Source of the DNA: Bacteroidales bacterium
Lineage (GTDB): Bacteria; Bacteroidota; Bacteroidia; Bacteroidales; Tenuifilaceae
Assembly: GCA_013376985.1 (NCBI GenBank)
Contig: JACABB010000002.1
Span: forward strand, 142,423-206,422
Direction of reading: 5' to 3'
DNA: 64,000 bases
In this document: positions 8,301 through 17,641 of the stretch, in pieces
How positions within the stretch are numbered: the stretch's first letter is position 1
How the letters are laid out: each line of letters begins with the position of its first letter
The notes under the pieces: generated by a model
Database searches by the model: none
What the model saw: only the letters and a program-made list of their open reading frames with translations
What the model was told of the DNA's origin: nothing
Program-made: the position numbers and the translations under genes

Positions 8301-11300
8301 ATGATACTGAAGAAATTGTTAAATCATAAAAATTCGTAACAGAACTTCCGATTATTGATTGTACACCACCACTAAAAGTTGTATTATTCGTTCCAAAATT
8401 GTATGTCCCGCTATTATTCAAGTCCCCACCAATTGTAACATTCCTATTATTTGAAGTAAAAATACTATTCGCATTTGTTAATTTTAAAATACCATTGATT
8501 ACAAGAGGACTAACCATTAATGATACCGTTGCATTGCGCGCAGTAGCAACAGTTTTCCCTGTAATTGTTAGGTTGTTAAGTGTAAAATTTGCATCAAGTG
8601 AATAATTTTGAACAACATCAACAACAGGCCCAACAGACGGTAATTGCGTAAATATTATCTCACCCCCTGTTACTGATGAAACTCCTGGACGTAAGTATAA
8701 ATCACCATACGAAGCACCACCCCCACCTCTTACAATGGTAAGTGTACTTGTTGCTCCAGACATATTAAATACACTACCAGGGTTCAAAACTTCAAGTTTT
8801 GCATTGCTTGCTATGGCATTATTCCCATTGATTACTACAGTTCCTCCGCTTTGTATATAACTTAAAATACCTGCTGATGTCGAAGGATTTCTTCTAATTT
8901 GCCCATTAACAACCAGTGTACCTCCTTGTACTTCAATTGCCGATGCACCTCCTCCAGAATATTCAATATCATTATTATTATTGTTCGTTCCATTCGTTGA
9001 TCCAACATAAACATTACCTTGAACCAACGTGAGTTTACCGTTTAAAAATAGATCATTAGTATTTGAAGCAGCATCAGCAATAAGTATATTTCTATTCCCA
9101 GTATTTGAGTAATTAATGTATAATCCTGCCGTTGAGGGTATTGTAAAGGCCGTACCTTGACTAATTGTAAAGTCTGAATTGGGATTCGTTCTCATATATT
9201 GGAAAGTTCCATTTTGAAGGGTAAGCCAATTATCTACAAGAGTAGACAATGTACCCCCAATATTCAAGGTTAAAGTAGTGGCTTGAGAACTACCTTTATT
9301 TACAGTAACTCTATTAAAAGTAGTTGCGGCAGCAGTACCTGTTATTGATGCATTTGCTGATCCTTGAAATGTTACATCACAATAAAAAGTTCCATTAAGA
9401 AAACTAATATACGGAGCTGATGTTGCATTATTTATTAAATTACCACCAATAGCAAAAGTATTGGCAACAGGTCCACTATTAGGGCAATTAGTACCAGTTG
9501 GCTCAAGGGTTATCCATGCTCCCGCTCCAACAGTAACATTTCCATCAACAACAATATGCTGCGGCACTGCTTCGCGCATGAAAATAAATGTTCCCGTATT
9601 AATATTCATGTTTCCGGTAACATGAACTGTTTTTTCAATAGTTGGATTATATACACCCGAACCATAGTAGTTTGTTGTATTCCAACTAGCACAAATCCAA
9701 GCATTAGGATTATCACCACCACAGGTCAAATTTCCTTTAATTGTCGTTAACGCATTGTTAGGTAGAACTAGGTTATCACCACCTCTTGCAGTAACCATCA
9801 AATTACCATACGTTGTTACATTTGCTGGTAAAATATATAATGCCCCAGAAGTACCATCTATATCATAATATTCGGTTGTTCCACTATTATTATTAAAATC
9901 AGTAAAATCACTATTAATTGGGAATGAAAAAACTTTTGGAATATTTACAGGTGTCACTGTAGTTGTAAGTCGAAACAAACCATTACCCGAAGGATGGTTT
10001 AACACCATTCCAAATGTACTATTTGTCCATGTATAAATATCAAGAGTAGAACCCGTTTGTATTTGTAAACTGGCACAGTTCTGAGTAGCAGTTAAATTAA
10101 CCGTCTTATTATTTTCGATAACCACAATACTATTAGGACCAGGAAAGTTAACACCAGCAACAGCTCCCGCAGGAACAGCAGCACCGCCAGAAGTATATGA
10201 CCACGTCGTATTTAAATTCCAAGCACTACTAGCTATACTGTAAAATTTTGTAGGAGTACCAAAACAGGCATCTCCTGCAGTGTAATCTCCATCTAAAAAT
10301 GCTTTGCTATTTGTAGGGGCAGCCCAATCTGAAATTGTATTTGTACCGGTATTAATGTTTGCTGCTACTCCATTATTCCAAGTATATGTTGCTCTATTAT
10401 AAACAGAAGGTATGTAATTTCCTTCCGTACCCACTACATCCGATTGATCATAAACAAATGTATGTGTCACTGAATTAGCAGGTATTCCAACAAAACCGGA
10501 GGATTTAATACGCCAAAAATAGGTCAAACTTTGTCCACTTACAGTTGTAGAAGGATGAGCATACCCAACAGGTATTATCGTCACTGAACCATATGTTGTT
10601 GGGGCACCGCTGAAACCAATTGTTGCCGGAGTATATTTAGTTGCCCTAACAGGTATTAAGGTAGGAGCTCCTATAGGGAAAACAAAAGGGGTTGTTGACG
10701 AGTATACCTTAGTAACTCCACCATCGCCTGAGTTTCCTGATGTTTGTATGTATCTAACAACGAAAGATCCGCTTCCACTAACTATAGAAGCAGAAGCATT
10801 TAACTTTAAATTGTACGTTCCAATATTAAAGAGTTTGTCTCTGGAGAAAGTTAATACTCCATTAATGGTTGTGTTTGCAATTAAAGAAATCGGTGCAAGA
10901 ACTGCTGTATTATTATTTAACTCTATGTTATTAAAAACACCATTCCCGTCAATTGCTTGGGCAACAGTTCCAATAAATGCTATTTTACCTGTACCAGCAT
11001 GAATACCCGAGTTATATACATCTTTCAAAACATTAATTGTATTGCCATTGTCATTAAGCGTTCCTAAAACTAATCGAAAATTATCATTAACATTTACGGT
11101 AGTTTGAGAACCCGCAAAGTTTAGTGCATCTCCTGCAATTTTATTAATTGTAAACTTATTTAAAGAAAGAGCACTTCCAGTATTTATATTAAAAGTTTGA
11201 TTCCCTGAACCATTAAACGTTGTTGTATTAGCACCTGTACTATAAGTGGTACCACTCTGAAGAGTAAAATCACCTCCTATGTTTAAATCCTGTCCATTTC

Positions 11301-14300
11301 CCTCAAGATCACCAATTTGAACGGTTACGTTTTTTAATATTGTTAATGGAAAACCAGTATTTAACCTAGATGTAGAAGCACCACTTGACCTATTAAGTAA
11401 TAGATTGCCAACAGGAGCATTCGATGAAATAAGCCATGCTGGTGCGTCAGCAGTAACAGTTCCTGTCACTGACGCTAACTCAAGGGTTCCACCAGTGACA
11501 TTGTAGTTCGATGTTGATGATAATATATCGTATACCCTACCAGCAACTGCAGTAGCATCATAAATCCTTATTGTACCTGCTGACATTGCAAATACGTTCG
11601 TGTTACTATTAACGCTAAATGATCCTGCCGTAGCATCAAGCGAACCTTCATTTGCTCTTGCTGTATTTAGCGGAGCATTCACTAAATCACTAACAGCAGT
11701 ATAAGAACTTGGAGTTCTTTGGAGTCTACCCCGCAAAGTAAACAAACCACCTGCTTGCGTGTATGAAATTAAGCCACCTGCAGCTCCATCAAACTGCTTG
11801 GCATCCACCGTGCCGCCATTAATAAAGATCTGTCCAGAATTTAAATTTGAATATAGTAAGCCTGCTGATTCACGAGTAGACAAATAACCGTCATTAACAA
11901 TTAGTTTTCCTAAAACTTTCAAACCACTGTAACCTCCCTGACTAACTCCATTAACCAAACCGCTTCCGCCTGCAACCCCGTATGATACATTTACATCGCG
12001 GTAATCATCAGCAGTAACTAAAACAACTACATTTTGACCATCAATTGTTAAACAAGCATTTGCTGGAATTGTAAAATCACTACTAGGTGCAGTAACAGTA
12101 GTTCCTTCAGACAAAGAGGGGATTACTACAAAACCTGTTAAAACCAATGTCCCTGTTCTAATCCATAGCGCTTTTTTTAAATCAGGGTTTATAACATCGT
12201 TCTCGCCAGCAGATACATTAGCACCAAATAATCTGAAATTAGAATAACTTGAAGAATTAATTGTTAATTTATATGTTTGGTCGGTTCCTTTATCTATAAC
12301 TAGATTATAAAAATCTGTTTGCCCATTACACGTTAAAGCATTATCAGTAGATCCCAAAAAATAAACAGTAGCAAAACCCGAGGTGGCTCCAAGTACAGTA
12401 GGCGGGAAAGCGTTATATAATGGATAGGTTAAATTGGTAAATCGTACTGTACCATTGTTTGTGAAGTCACCATTAATAACAACCCTATGTGATTGTTGAT
12501 CGTAATAATTCATGAAAGGAGAAGCCCCACCTAAAATTCCGATAGGATTAGTTGTAGTATTTGTAACACCTGTTCCAACGCTTATAGCCGCACCATTATC
12601 AACAGTAACATTTCCATTAATAATCAGTCTTCGTCTTGTATTTGTATTATCATTTATTTGATATGTACCCGTTTGAATATAAAAATTACCATTTAAGGTT
12701 ATATTATTAATTTGAATAACAGTTCCAACAGTATTTATTGTAAGATTATTATAAACAGTTTGAGCAACAGGAAGATTAATTGCCACATTGTATTCAACTG
12801 TTCCGCCACCAGCATTAATAAAAGTATTAGTCGTAACTGTTGGAAAGTTTGCTGAAGCAAGTTTCAAAGTTCCTTGCCCACGTAAAGCCGATAATGGATT
12901 TGAAAACCGTCTAATATCAAGATTTAAGTATCCCCCATCATTTATTGTTATATCTAAATTTGAGGTTGAAACATCGCCCGTTAATGTTACAGTTCTTCCT
13001 GTAAGAATCACAACCTTATCATTATTATTTGGAAGAGTACTCCCTATCTGCAATGTACCGCTAGGGTCTGATGTCCATGTAGAGGAAACATTCCAGTTAC
13101 CTGTTTGGTAAGAATAGTATGTCTTGTAGCCCATTGTCCACCAACCAACAAAGGAACTTGTACCTGTAATAGTAAACGAGTTAGCACCATAAGTTGGAGT
13201 ACCTGTTAATGGTGGATTTTGCCAAGAAGTACCTCCGTCGGGAGAAAAAGAAATACTTGGCAATGCACCATTCAACTCAGCAGGATCATATTGGAATGTT
13301 GCTGTAGCATTTGTAATTACACCGCTTGGAATGGTCAAATCCCAATATTTATTTATATAACTAGGATTAAGAGCCAAAGGAATTGCTCTGATTCTTATTG
13401 TTGGAGATGTAGTTGTTAATGCTGATATTGTAGCGGGGGAATAGTAACCACCAGCGCCAATTGGGTATGATTGTGGTAATGTAGCACCTGCATTCCTTTC
13501 CAAATAACCAGTACCTGTAGTTGCTATCATATTAGTTGAACTAAAAGCACCCTGAATTGCATTAACAGCATTATTGTTAACCGTTAGGTTGAAATTGGCA
13601 AGATCAAGCACACCCGCGGTTAAATTAACTATACCAGCAGCACCTATGATTACATTTCCTGTAAGCGTTTTTGTACTACTTCCAGAAATAGTAATGTTAT
13701 TAAAAGTAAAGGCAGGAATATTTTGCGAACCAGTTCCGTTAAAGTTAATAGTATTATTTGTTGTAACATAAGCACCTATGGGTGTAAATAATCCCGCTAT
13801 TCCTATTGTTCCCCCATTTACTAAAGTTCTTGTACCTCCTCCACCGGCAGTTAAATTGTAAAAATTATATGCTCCAATTGTTTGTGCTCCAGCTCCACTA
13901 TAACTTACAGTATTGATATTACTAGTAAAATCCTTTGTTCCTGTAAATGTTGACATTGGATCTGCGTTAGCAGAAAAATAAAGAACTGACTGAAAAATAG
14001 GTGTTCCATTTGTGAAATTGCCAGCCCCAGATAAAGTACCTGCAATTGTGAATCCATTTATATTGGCATTTGTAAGAGTTTTACCTACTGTACCGCAAAC
14101 CACATTAGTTATTGAAAAAGATTGAGTCCCAGAAAGAGTTTGATCATTGGTATCAAAAGTATATGTTGCTGTACCAATAAAAGTAGATGAATTTACGGTA
14201 AGCCCTCCTCTGAATGTACAATTTTGTGGGATGTTCCACTGACCATTAAGGTTAACAGTCACAAGTCCAACGAATAAGTTTGCACCCCCAGCATTATTAT

Positions 14301-15174
14301 CTGTTAGTATTCCGTTTGCATTAATAGTTGTTGTTCCATTTACTGTAAAATTATTCCCCGCAACCTGAAGAGTCATGGTGTTTGCACCTGAAGTACCGAT
14401 TATTGTAAAATTTCCTTGTACAATCATTGCGCCAACGAGAGTTGCAGTTCTTGCCCCAGTAAGACTACTACAATTAAAATTAAAATCTCCAAAGGTTTGA
14501 TTTAAACCAGTTGGGGCTGCGGCTGTAGTTCCTGTAACATTACAAATAGATGTTGTGTTCCATGTAGCAGTGGGTATTACACCTGCATTTTGTGTGTGGT
14601 TGTATATTCCAGAGGCAGAAATCACCAGTCCTGTTGCCGTACTGGTAATTGTTCCTGTATTATTTATTGTTCCATTAACTGTAGTGATTGTGGCAGCAGC
14701 ACTCGTTGTAAAGGTTCTACCTGTAGCTATTGCTAAAACACCATCAATAGTACCAGTTGCTCCAGCGGCCATTGTGACGTTAACGTTGGTGCTTATAGTA
14801 AAGATTGAACCAGTGTTAACCGCCAGATCTGTTCCTGTACCATTATTAATTGTAAGAGTCACAGCACCCGCTGCTTGAAGAGTTACATCTGCATTATTTT
14901 GTAACGTGAAATCACCTAGCGCTATTGTTGGTACGGTTGTTATTATTACTGCTCCAGTTTGTAAACCAGCAGCGCTACTAATATCTGTACCATCAACAAT
15001 AAGTAAATCACCAGCGACAGGAGCTCCGTTGCCTACACCACCAACGCCAACTGTACTCCAACTACTCGCAACATTAAATGCAGCAGTTGCTCCTCCAACC
15101 CAATATCGGGTTGTTTGTGAATATGCAAGTTGGGCACATAGTAGTAAAACCCCTAAAACTATCCTTGATTTCAT
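5368..15174 (-). CDS. Giant secreted beta-repeat protein, 3268 aa
   Basis: The N-terminus MKSRIVLGVLLLCAQLAYSQ is a signal peptide. The rest is low in charge and rich in Thr, Asn, Gly and Ser, with short beta-strand repeats of NGTxxxxGxxTxN type. Four large modules begin with a similar signature of aromatic residues and Trp-x5-TW: near residue 22 (YWVGGATAAF), 685 (YSYQTGNWN), 1643 (YSIASSAWN) and 2575 (SIVDGNWTDN). Each runs through a beta-helix-like stretch into a segment containing YPIG. The last 200 residues resemble PKD/Ig-like domains (CQGSSGNIYTV, SVTATNGCGTS). This is a surface adhesin or matrix-like protein by type. The expected type IX sorting domain is absent: it ends NNFGL right after the Ig-like unit, so another attachment route or C-terminal loss is possible. 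Antisense ORFs within it are shadows. Confidence 0.85.
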   Translation of the reverse strand: MKSRIVLGVLLLCAQLAYSQTTRYWVGGATAAFNVASSWSTVGVGGVGNGAPVAGDLLIVDGTDISSAAGLQTGAVIITTVPTIALGDFTLQNNADVTLQAAGAVTLTINNGTGTDLAVNTGSIFTISTNVNVTMAAGATGTIDGVLAIATGRTFTTSAAATITTVNGTINNTGTITSTATGLVISASGIYNHTQNAGVIPTATWNTTSICNVTGTTAAAPTGLNQTFGDFNFNCSSLTGARTATLVGAMIVQGNFTIIGTSGANTMTLQVAGNNFTVNGTTTINANGILTDNNAGGANLFVGLVTVNLNGQWNIPQNCTFRGGLTVNSSTFIGTATYTFDTNDQTLSGTQSFSITNVVCGTVGKTLTNANINGFTIAGTLSGAGNFTNGTPIFQSVLYFSANADPMSTFTGTKDFTSNINTVSYSGAGAQTIGAYNFYNLTAGGGGTRTLVNGGTIGIAGLFTPIGAYVTTNNTINFNGTGSQNIPAFTFNNITISGSSTKTLTGNVIIGAAGIVNLTAGVLDLANFNLTVNNNAVNAIQGAFSSTNMIATTGTGYLERNAGATLPQSYPIGAGGYYSPATISALTTTSPTIRIRAIPLALNPSYINKYWDLTIPSGVITNATATFQYDPAELNGALPSISFSPDGGTSWQNPPLTGTPTYGANSFTITGTSSFVGWWTMGYKTYYSYQTGNWNVSSTWTSDPSGTLQIGSTLPNNNDKVVILTGRTVTLTGDVSTSNLDITINDGGYLNLDIRRFSNPLSALRGQGTLKLASANFPTVTTNTFINAGGGTVEYNVAINLPVAQTVYNNLTINTVGTVIQINNITLNGNFYIQTGTYQINDNTNTRRRLIINGNVTVDNGAAISVGTGVTNTTTNPIGILGGASPFMNYYDQQSHRVVINGDFTNNGTVRFTNLTYPLYNAFPPTVLGATSGFATVYFLGSTDNALTCNGQTDFYNLVIDKGTDQTYKLTINSSSYSNFRLFGANVSAGENDVINPDLKKALWIRTGTLVLTGFVVIPSLSEGTTVTAPSSDFTIPANACLTIDGQNVVVLVTADDYRDVNVSYGVAGGSGLVNGVSQGGYSGLKVLGKLIVNDGYLSTRESAGLLYSNLNSGQIFINGGTVDAKQFDGAAGGLISYTQAGGLFTLRGRLQRTPSSYTAVSDLVNAPLNTARANEGSLDATAGSFSVNSNTNVFAMSAGTIRIYDATAVAGRVYDILSSTSNYNVTGGTLELASVTGTVTADAPAWLISSNAPVGNLLLNRSSGASTSRLNTGFPLTILKNVTVQIGDLEGNGQDLNIGGDFTLQSGTTYSTGANTTTFNGSGNQTFNINTGSALSLNKFTINKIAGDALNFAGSQTTVNVNDNFRLVLGTLNDNGNTINVLKDVYNSGIHAGTGKIAFIGTVAQAIDGNGVFNNIELNNNTAVLAPISLIANTTINGVLTFSRDKLFNIGTYNLKLNASASIVSGSGSFVVRYIQTSGNSGDGGVTKVYSSTTPFVFPIGAPTLIPVRATKYTPATIGFSGAPTTYGSVTIIPVGYAHPSTTVSGQSLTYFWRIKSSGFVGIPANSVTHTFVYDQSDVVGTEGNYIPSVYNRATYTWNNGVAANINTGTNTISDWAAPTNSKAFLDGDYTAGDACFGTPTKFYSIASSAWNLNTTWSYTSGGAAVPAGAVAGVNFPGPNSIVVIENNKTVNLTATQNCASLQIQTGSTLDIYTWTNSTFGMVLNHPSGNGLFRLTTTVTPVNIPKVFSFPINSDFTDFNNNSGTTEYYDIDGTSGALYILPANVTTYGNLMVTARGGDNLVLPNNALTTIKGNLTCGGDNPNAWICASWNTTNYYGSGVYNPTIEKTVHVTGNMNINTGTFIFMREAVPQHIVVDGNVTVGAGAWITLEPTGTNCPNSGPVANTFAIGGNLINNATSAPYISFLNGTFYCDVTFQGSANASITGTAAATTFNRVTVNKGSSQATTLTLNIGGTLSTLVDNWLTLQNGTFQYMRTNPNSDFTISQGTAFTIPSTAGLYINYSNTGNRNILIADAASNTNDLFLNGKLTLVQGNVYVGSTNGTNNNNNDIEYSGGGASAIEVQGGTLVVNGQIRRNPSTSAGILSYIQSGGTVVINGNNAIASNAKLEVLNPGSVFNMSGATSTLTIVRGGGGASYGDLYLRPGVSSVTGGEIIFTQLPSVGPVVDVVQNYSLDANFTLNNLTITGKTVATARNATVSLMVSPLVINGILKLTNANSIFTSNNRNVTIGGDLNNSGTYNFGTNNTTFSGGVQSIIGSSVTNFYDLTISSVSSLTINNSFTVNNNLSINSGTLTLSNKKLTLKGNIINNSSYTDDNTTGGVSLAGTSLQQITGTGAFGRLELNNGFGARINNDISLQNDLVLTQGVLDLNQYLITLGLNTNIGGAPFGQSKMIITDGVASSSGVRKFFNTTAIPVSFTYPIGVTGKYTPVLLSITANGSVGYINIKPINSNHPAVVDPTQVLKYYWGIASSGISGFAGSLQLQYLASDVQGVESNYIAAKLLTPGTYWSKATPGPLTDNVDETNHQINYTISAGTNDITGDYTAGIDAALPDDVPSYISIVDGNWTDNTIWAPIGASPPCPVGGPNGFNVVVANTVTANASYCFAYHTTINGILKMVYPTFGHNLGTIDGSGKLYLEGGNLPAGDFTSFLDCSIGGALEYSGSGSYTIIASQYNSVPYLFFTGSGTRTLPNKDLTICNRLVIDGPTLDNNTNKRKLTILGTMERLNTGAFLCGSGVNATVTFAGSALQTIGGTSLGDFSGANGFNNLEINNSSGLNIGNNGTIQLSGNLLLTNGIINTSSTNKLYLNGPSTVTPSGGSSTSFVNGPLIKFLFSGSNFLYPIGKGTQKGHAFTLTSTAAVSLFWIVEYFTPNPTANSLSGALQAANTMEYWSVNNTSGAYTAKVKIGWDPFSDLTPLMTVSGISDMRVAQYTAGSWVEQVSTATGDNNNGDVATTNNVNISTTPINYTTASVSSTKPRASLNPSGPVCGNSGIPVKFTSFTPINLNYTLDYTFNGAAQPTVNITSLPYTLPTPSPGAYKLTGFTYNSGANTGVVDPTVVTDYAVPTTSNAGLDQSLCGFSGYTLAGNNPNPYTGLWSTVSGSGGVILTPTAFNSVFNGISGNTYTLRWTISSGTCTSADDVIIAFPVAPQRPSSFISAPTPICQGSSGNIYTVALQPGVTYNWTYSGTGATIVGTGNSVTLNYNSNATSGTLSVTATNGCGTSLPRSVSIIVSPLPITDIIYHIPNNFGL

Positions 15175-15597
15175 ATGCTATCAAATAATCTACTATACTA
15201 AACAATTTATAGTCAAAGATATTCTAAAAAGAGATTAGTAATATCAATTGATTATTAATGGATAAAGGAATTTTAAATAGATACAGTGCCATTATCCTAT
15301 TAATCAAAACAAAACAAATTAAAATCCAATTTTGTTATTATACTGTATTTGTTATATATAGGTTTCCAATAATCTTCATCTTATAAGTAAATAAACCGAT
15401 TTCGGACAATTAAGGTGAAAAAATATTATGAATTAATAATTTGTATTGTGCTGTTTTACATTAACTTATGTATCAAGTCTTAAAAATTGCATTTATCTTT
15501 CTTCAATAAAAAATTTTGATTAGATGCTGAAATTATATGATGAACTAACTTTGAATCCTTCCTAATTTAATACTTATGTTAAATAAATATTATTATT
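15175..15597. other. AT-rich intergenic region
   Basis: This 423-bp gap upstream of the giant gene must hold its promoter on the minus strand. I see no ORF with coding character, no RNA gene and no clear repeat. The composition is strongly AT-rich. Confidence 0.5.
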
Positions 15598-15640
15598 CAT
15601 AACTAAAGAAGCCCTAATTTTCAGGGCTTCTTTAGTTATG
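15598..15640. terminator. Long perfect hairpin terminator after TonB-like gene
   Basis: Two perfect 18-bp arms (CATAACTAAAGAAGCCCT and its complement) flank a 7-nt loop. The structure lies 15 bp past the stop of the TonB-like gene on the minus strand. Confidence 0.8.
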
Positions 15641-15654
15641 AATTCGGAACAGAA

Positions 15655-16452
15655 TTAATTTAAATCGTTAATCACAAAAGCAATAGGGAAAGTGTATCTA
15701 ACCCTAACAGTATTTCCTTGCTGCTTTCCTGGATTCCATTTTGGTGATGACTCTAATACTCTAACAGCCTCTTTGTCAAGCAAAGGGTCTACCGAGCGGA
15801 GAACTTGAACATTCGTTATACTTCCGTCTTTCTCAATTACAAATTGTAGATAGACTTTACCTTGAATACCTGCCTCAAGTAGAGCTTGTGGATAATGAAC
15901 GTTTTGTGCTATCCATCTTCTAAATTCATTATCTCCCTCTGTTCCAAAAAAAGGTTTTTCGGTAATAATGCCAATGTCAACAATGGCTTTGTTATCAACA
16001 TCAATAATCTCATTATTTACAACTCCTGTAGGAATTATATCTGCTACCTTTTCATCCTTTACATTAGCATTTACTTCATCATTAGTTAGGAAACTTTTGT
16101 CTTGTTCTGGCGATAACGTATCAACAACTACAGGAGCCTTATAAATCAAAGGTTTGATATTAACTGCTACAGATTTAGGTTTTTCAATTTCTTGAACAGG
16201 CAGCTTAATATCAGGATCAAAGGCTATAGTTGTTGAGCCAATAAGAGTATCTTTAATAATTGGGGGTTCAGAATAAATCACATAAGGTGTAACAACTGTG
16301 GCGCTAATAAAAATGACACTCACAAGTATCGACCAGATTAGAGCAGTATTGTATCTTTTACGGATTTGATAAGCTCCGTACTCCTTGTTCCGGTTTTCAA
16401 AAACCAATTCATCGAACGAAGGAACGTTTTCCATTTCATCTTTTGTTTTCAT
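15655..16452 (-). CDS. TonB-like energy transducer
   Basis: TonB-family proteins carry proton-motive energy from ExbB/ExbD to outer-membrane TonB-dependent receptors. The 265-aa product has a cytoplasmic start with the Bacteroidota signature FENRNKEYGAYQIRKRYN (about 18-35), one membrane helix at about 39-61 and a proline/valine-rich periplasmic linker. Its C-terminal TonB domain covers about 172-262: RRWIAQNVHYPQALLEAGIQ, then GKVYLQFVIEKDGSI, then a conserved AVRVLESSPKWNPG. No exbB or exbD lies beside it, so it is a stand-alone paralog. It ends at a strong hairpin. The family call is firm; its receptor partner is unknown. Confidence 0.92.
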   Translation of the reverse strand: MKTKDEMENVPSFDELVFENRNKEYGAYQIRKRYNTALIWSILVSVIFISATVVTPYVIYSEPPIIKDTLIGSTTIAFDPDIKLPVQEIEKPKSVAVNIKPLIYKAPVVVDTLSPEQDKSFLTNDEVNANVKDEKVADIIPTGVVNNEIIDVDNKAIVDIGIITEKPFFGTEGDNEFRRWIAQNVHYPQALLEAGIQGKVYLQFVIEKDGSITNVQVLRSVDPLLDKEAVRVLESSPKWNPGKQQGNTVRVRYTFPIAFVINDLN

Positions 16453-16600
16453 GGCGTTTGGTTTTAGGCTTTCTGTTTATATATTATACGAAAAAAAGTG
16501 TTTTTTGGTATAAAATAGAACCATTATTTTAATCACCAGCATCTTTTTTTTTCTATATTTGAACCCTCAAATTAACAATGCATTTTGTTGATTTTTCATT

Positions 16601-16677
16601 GGGGGTATAGCTCAGTTGGCTAGAGCGTTTGCATGGCATGCAAAAGGTCGTCGGTTCGATTCCGACTATCTCCACCA
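16601..16677 (+). tRNA. tRNA-Ala (GGC)
   Basis: The 77-nt sequence folds as a full cloverleaf. The acceptor stem GGGGGTA pairs with TATCTCC using two G-T pairs. The anticodon stem is TTTGC/GCAAA with loop ATGGCAT, giving anticodon GGC. The T-arm contains GGTTCGATTCC, and the 3' CCA is encoded. Confidence 0.95.
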
Positions 16678-16683
16678 AATTAA

Positions 16684-16756
16684 GCGGGAGTAGCTCAGTT
16701 GGTAGAGCATCAGCTTCCCAAGCTGAGGGTCGCGGGTTCGAGTCCCGTTTCCCGCT
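16684..16756 (+). tRNA. tRNA-Gly (CCC), island integration site
   Basis: The acceptor stem GCGGGAG pairs with TTCCCGC. The anticodon loop TTCCCAA gives anticodon CCC, and the T-arm contains GGGTTCGAGTCCC. CCA is not encoded. The 3' part from the anticodon stem onward is repeated exactly at 45218-45265, so the gene is intact here and its 3' half appears to be supplied by the inserted island. Confidence 0.95.
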
Positions 16757-16758
16757 CA
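16711..16758 (+). other. attL: 48-bp tRNA-Gly 3' sequence at left island end
   Basis: These 48 bp are identical to 45218-45265, and the flanks differ immediately on both sides. The copy spans the tRNA-Gly anticodon arm, T-arm and acceptor end. It marks the left junction of a 28.5-kb element whose recombinase lies next to the other copy. Confidence 0.9.
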
Positions 16759-16765
16759 CTGAAAC

Positions 16766-16795
16766 AGAAAGCCTTACAGAGATGTGAGGCTTTCT
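16766..16795 (+). terminator. Terminator after tRNA-Gly, island-borne
   Basis: A 12-bp stem (AGAAAGCCTTAC with GTGAGGCTTTCT, one G-T pair) with a 6-nt loop is followed by ATTTTT. It lies just inside the island and would replace the original tRNA terminator now stranded at 45269-45303. Confidence 0.75.
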
Positions 16796-16806
16796 ATTTT
16801 TAGGCC

Positions 16807-16826
16807 TACTAAAACATTACTAAAAC
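16807..16826. repeat. Candidate arm-type integrase site, left
   Basis: The 20-bp TACTAAAACATTACTAAAAC contains ACTAAAAC twice and is repeated exactly at 45086-45105. One copy lies just inside each end of the island, as expected for recombinase arm-binding sites. Confidence 0.55.
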
Positions 16827-17027
16827 GAACTACTCATCTTAGATATTAAAAGAGATTGTTACAAAAAATCATAAACTCAGCATTTCAAAGAACTTTGTCT
16901 CACTTAAATTAATCCCTTTTACTAATGGATACAATAAGTAGCCATATTCCATAAATGTTATTGATTTTTTTCTTCCACCGCCAGCTAAAGTTTCAAATAC
17001 AAGATAAGTTAGGTAAGGTTTATGGGC

Positions 17028-17312
17028 TTATAGCCACCAAATAAACGCAAAAAACCTGCCCCAAAATAGAGAGGGTTTAGTTTTATCTCTAATGCAGGTG
17101 CAATTTGTTATGAGTAGTCGGACGGCAACATTGTCGAATTCCGCCTCAAGCCCGTTGCTGATATCCGCTAGGCGTTCGATGAATTCACGCTACTTGTTGA
17201 TATATGCAGGGTTTACGTTGGGGCGGTCAAGTACGACTGGAGCGAACTGTTCGATTACTTGATATCCTCTGCCAACCAGACTAGGAAGACTTCTGTAAGG
17301 CGGAGCTATTCA
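17028..17312 (-). pseudogene. Decayed gene fragment at left end of island
   Basis: One minus-strand frame reads protein-like sequence, including GYQVIEQFAPVVLDRPNVNP and, after an in-frame TAG at 17190-17192, REFIERLADISNGLEAEFDN. Its GC content is visibly higher than the surroundings and similar to the excisionase-like gene just upstream. It is probably a remnant of the element's older core. I do not recognise the family. The fragment has no start codon of its own and ends at a TAA at 17028. Confidence 0.4.
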
Positions 17313-17314
17313 TT

Positions 17315-17641
17315 TCAAATACCTCTTTCGCTGTCTTGGCGCAGCTGTGCAATAGTCTTACGCTCGCCTGACTCCAACCATGTCATTAGTGCTGAACGTC
17401 GGTAGTACACCTTTCCTGACATCTTCAAGAAGGGAATACGCCTTCGGCTGTTCATCGTATACAGTGAGTGGACGGACAGATTAAGAAAATCGGCCGCTTC
17501 ATGAATAGTCAGCAACTCTTTAGGAGGGTTAGCCTCGTTAGGCAGTAAAGGGGGTAGGTCGTTTCTTATCGACCTCTGTAAATCAATGAACTCTCCAACA
17601 GTTAGAGAGTAGAGCGGTCTTTCGGGTTTTGTCGTTTTCAT
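17315..17641 (-). CDS. Excisionase-like HTH DNA-binding protein
   Basis: The 108-aa product has a central helix-turn-helix of the MerR-like HTH_17/excisionase type at about 45-93: LLTIHEAADFLNLSVHSLYT, then RRIPFLKMSGKVYYRRSAL. Proteins of this type bind element ends and bias recombination toward excision, or act as small regulators in Bacteroidota mobile elements. It lies 557 bp inside attL, while the recombinase sits at the far right end. GC content is higher than in most neighbours. A plain transcription regulator is the alternative. The family is clear; the Xis role is inferred from location. Confidence 0.75.
   Translation of the reverse strand: MKTTKPERPLYSLTVGEFIDLQRSIRNDLPPLLPNEANPPKELLTIHEAADFLNLSVHSLYTMNSRRRIPFLKMSGKVYYRRSALMTWLESGERKTIAQLRQDSERGI

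Noticed and set aside
5400..15238. Many short frames opposite the giant gene
   Set aside because: They arise from the Thr/Asn/Gly-rich repeats of the sense gene and have no independent features.
16553..16759. Open frame antisense to the two tRNAs (contains RDSNPRPSAWEADALPTEL)
   Set aside because: This is the well-known spurious translation of the strand opposite tRNA genes.
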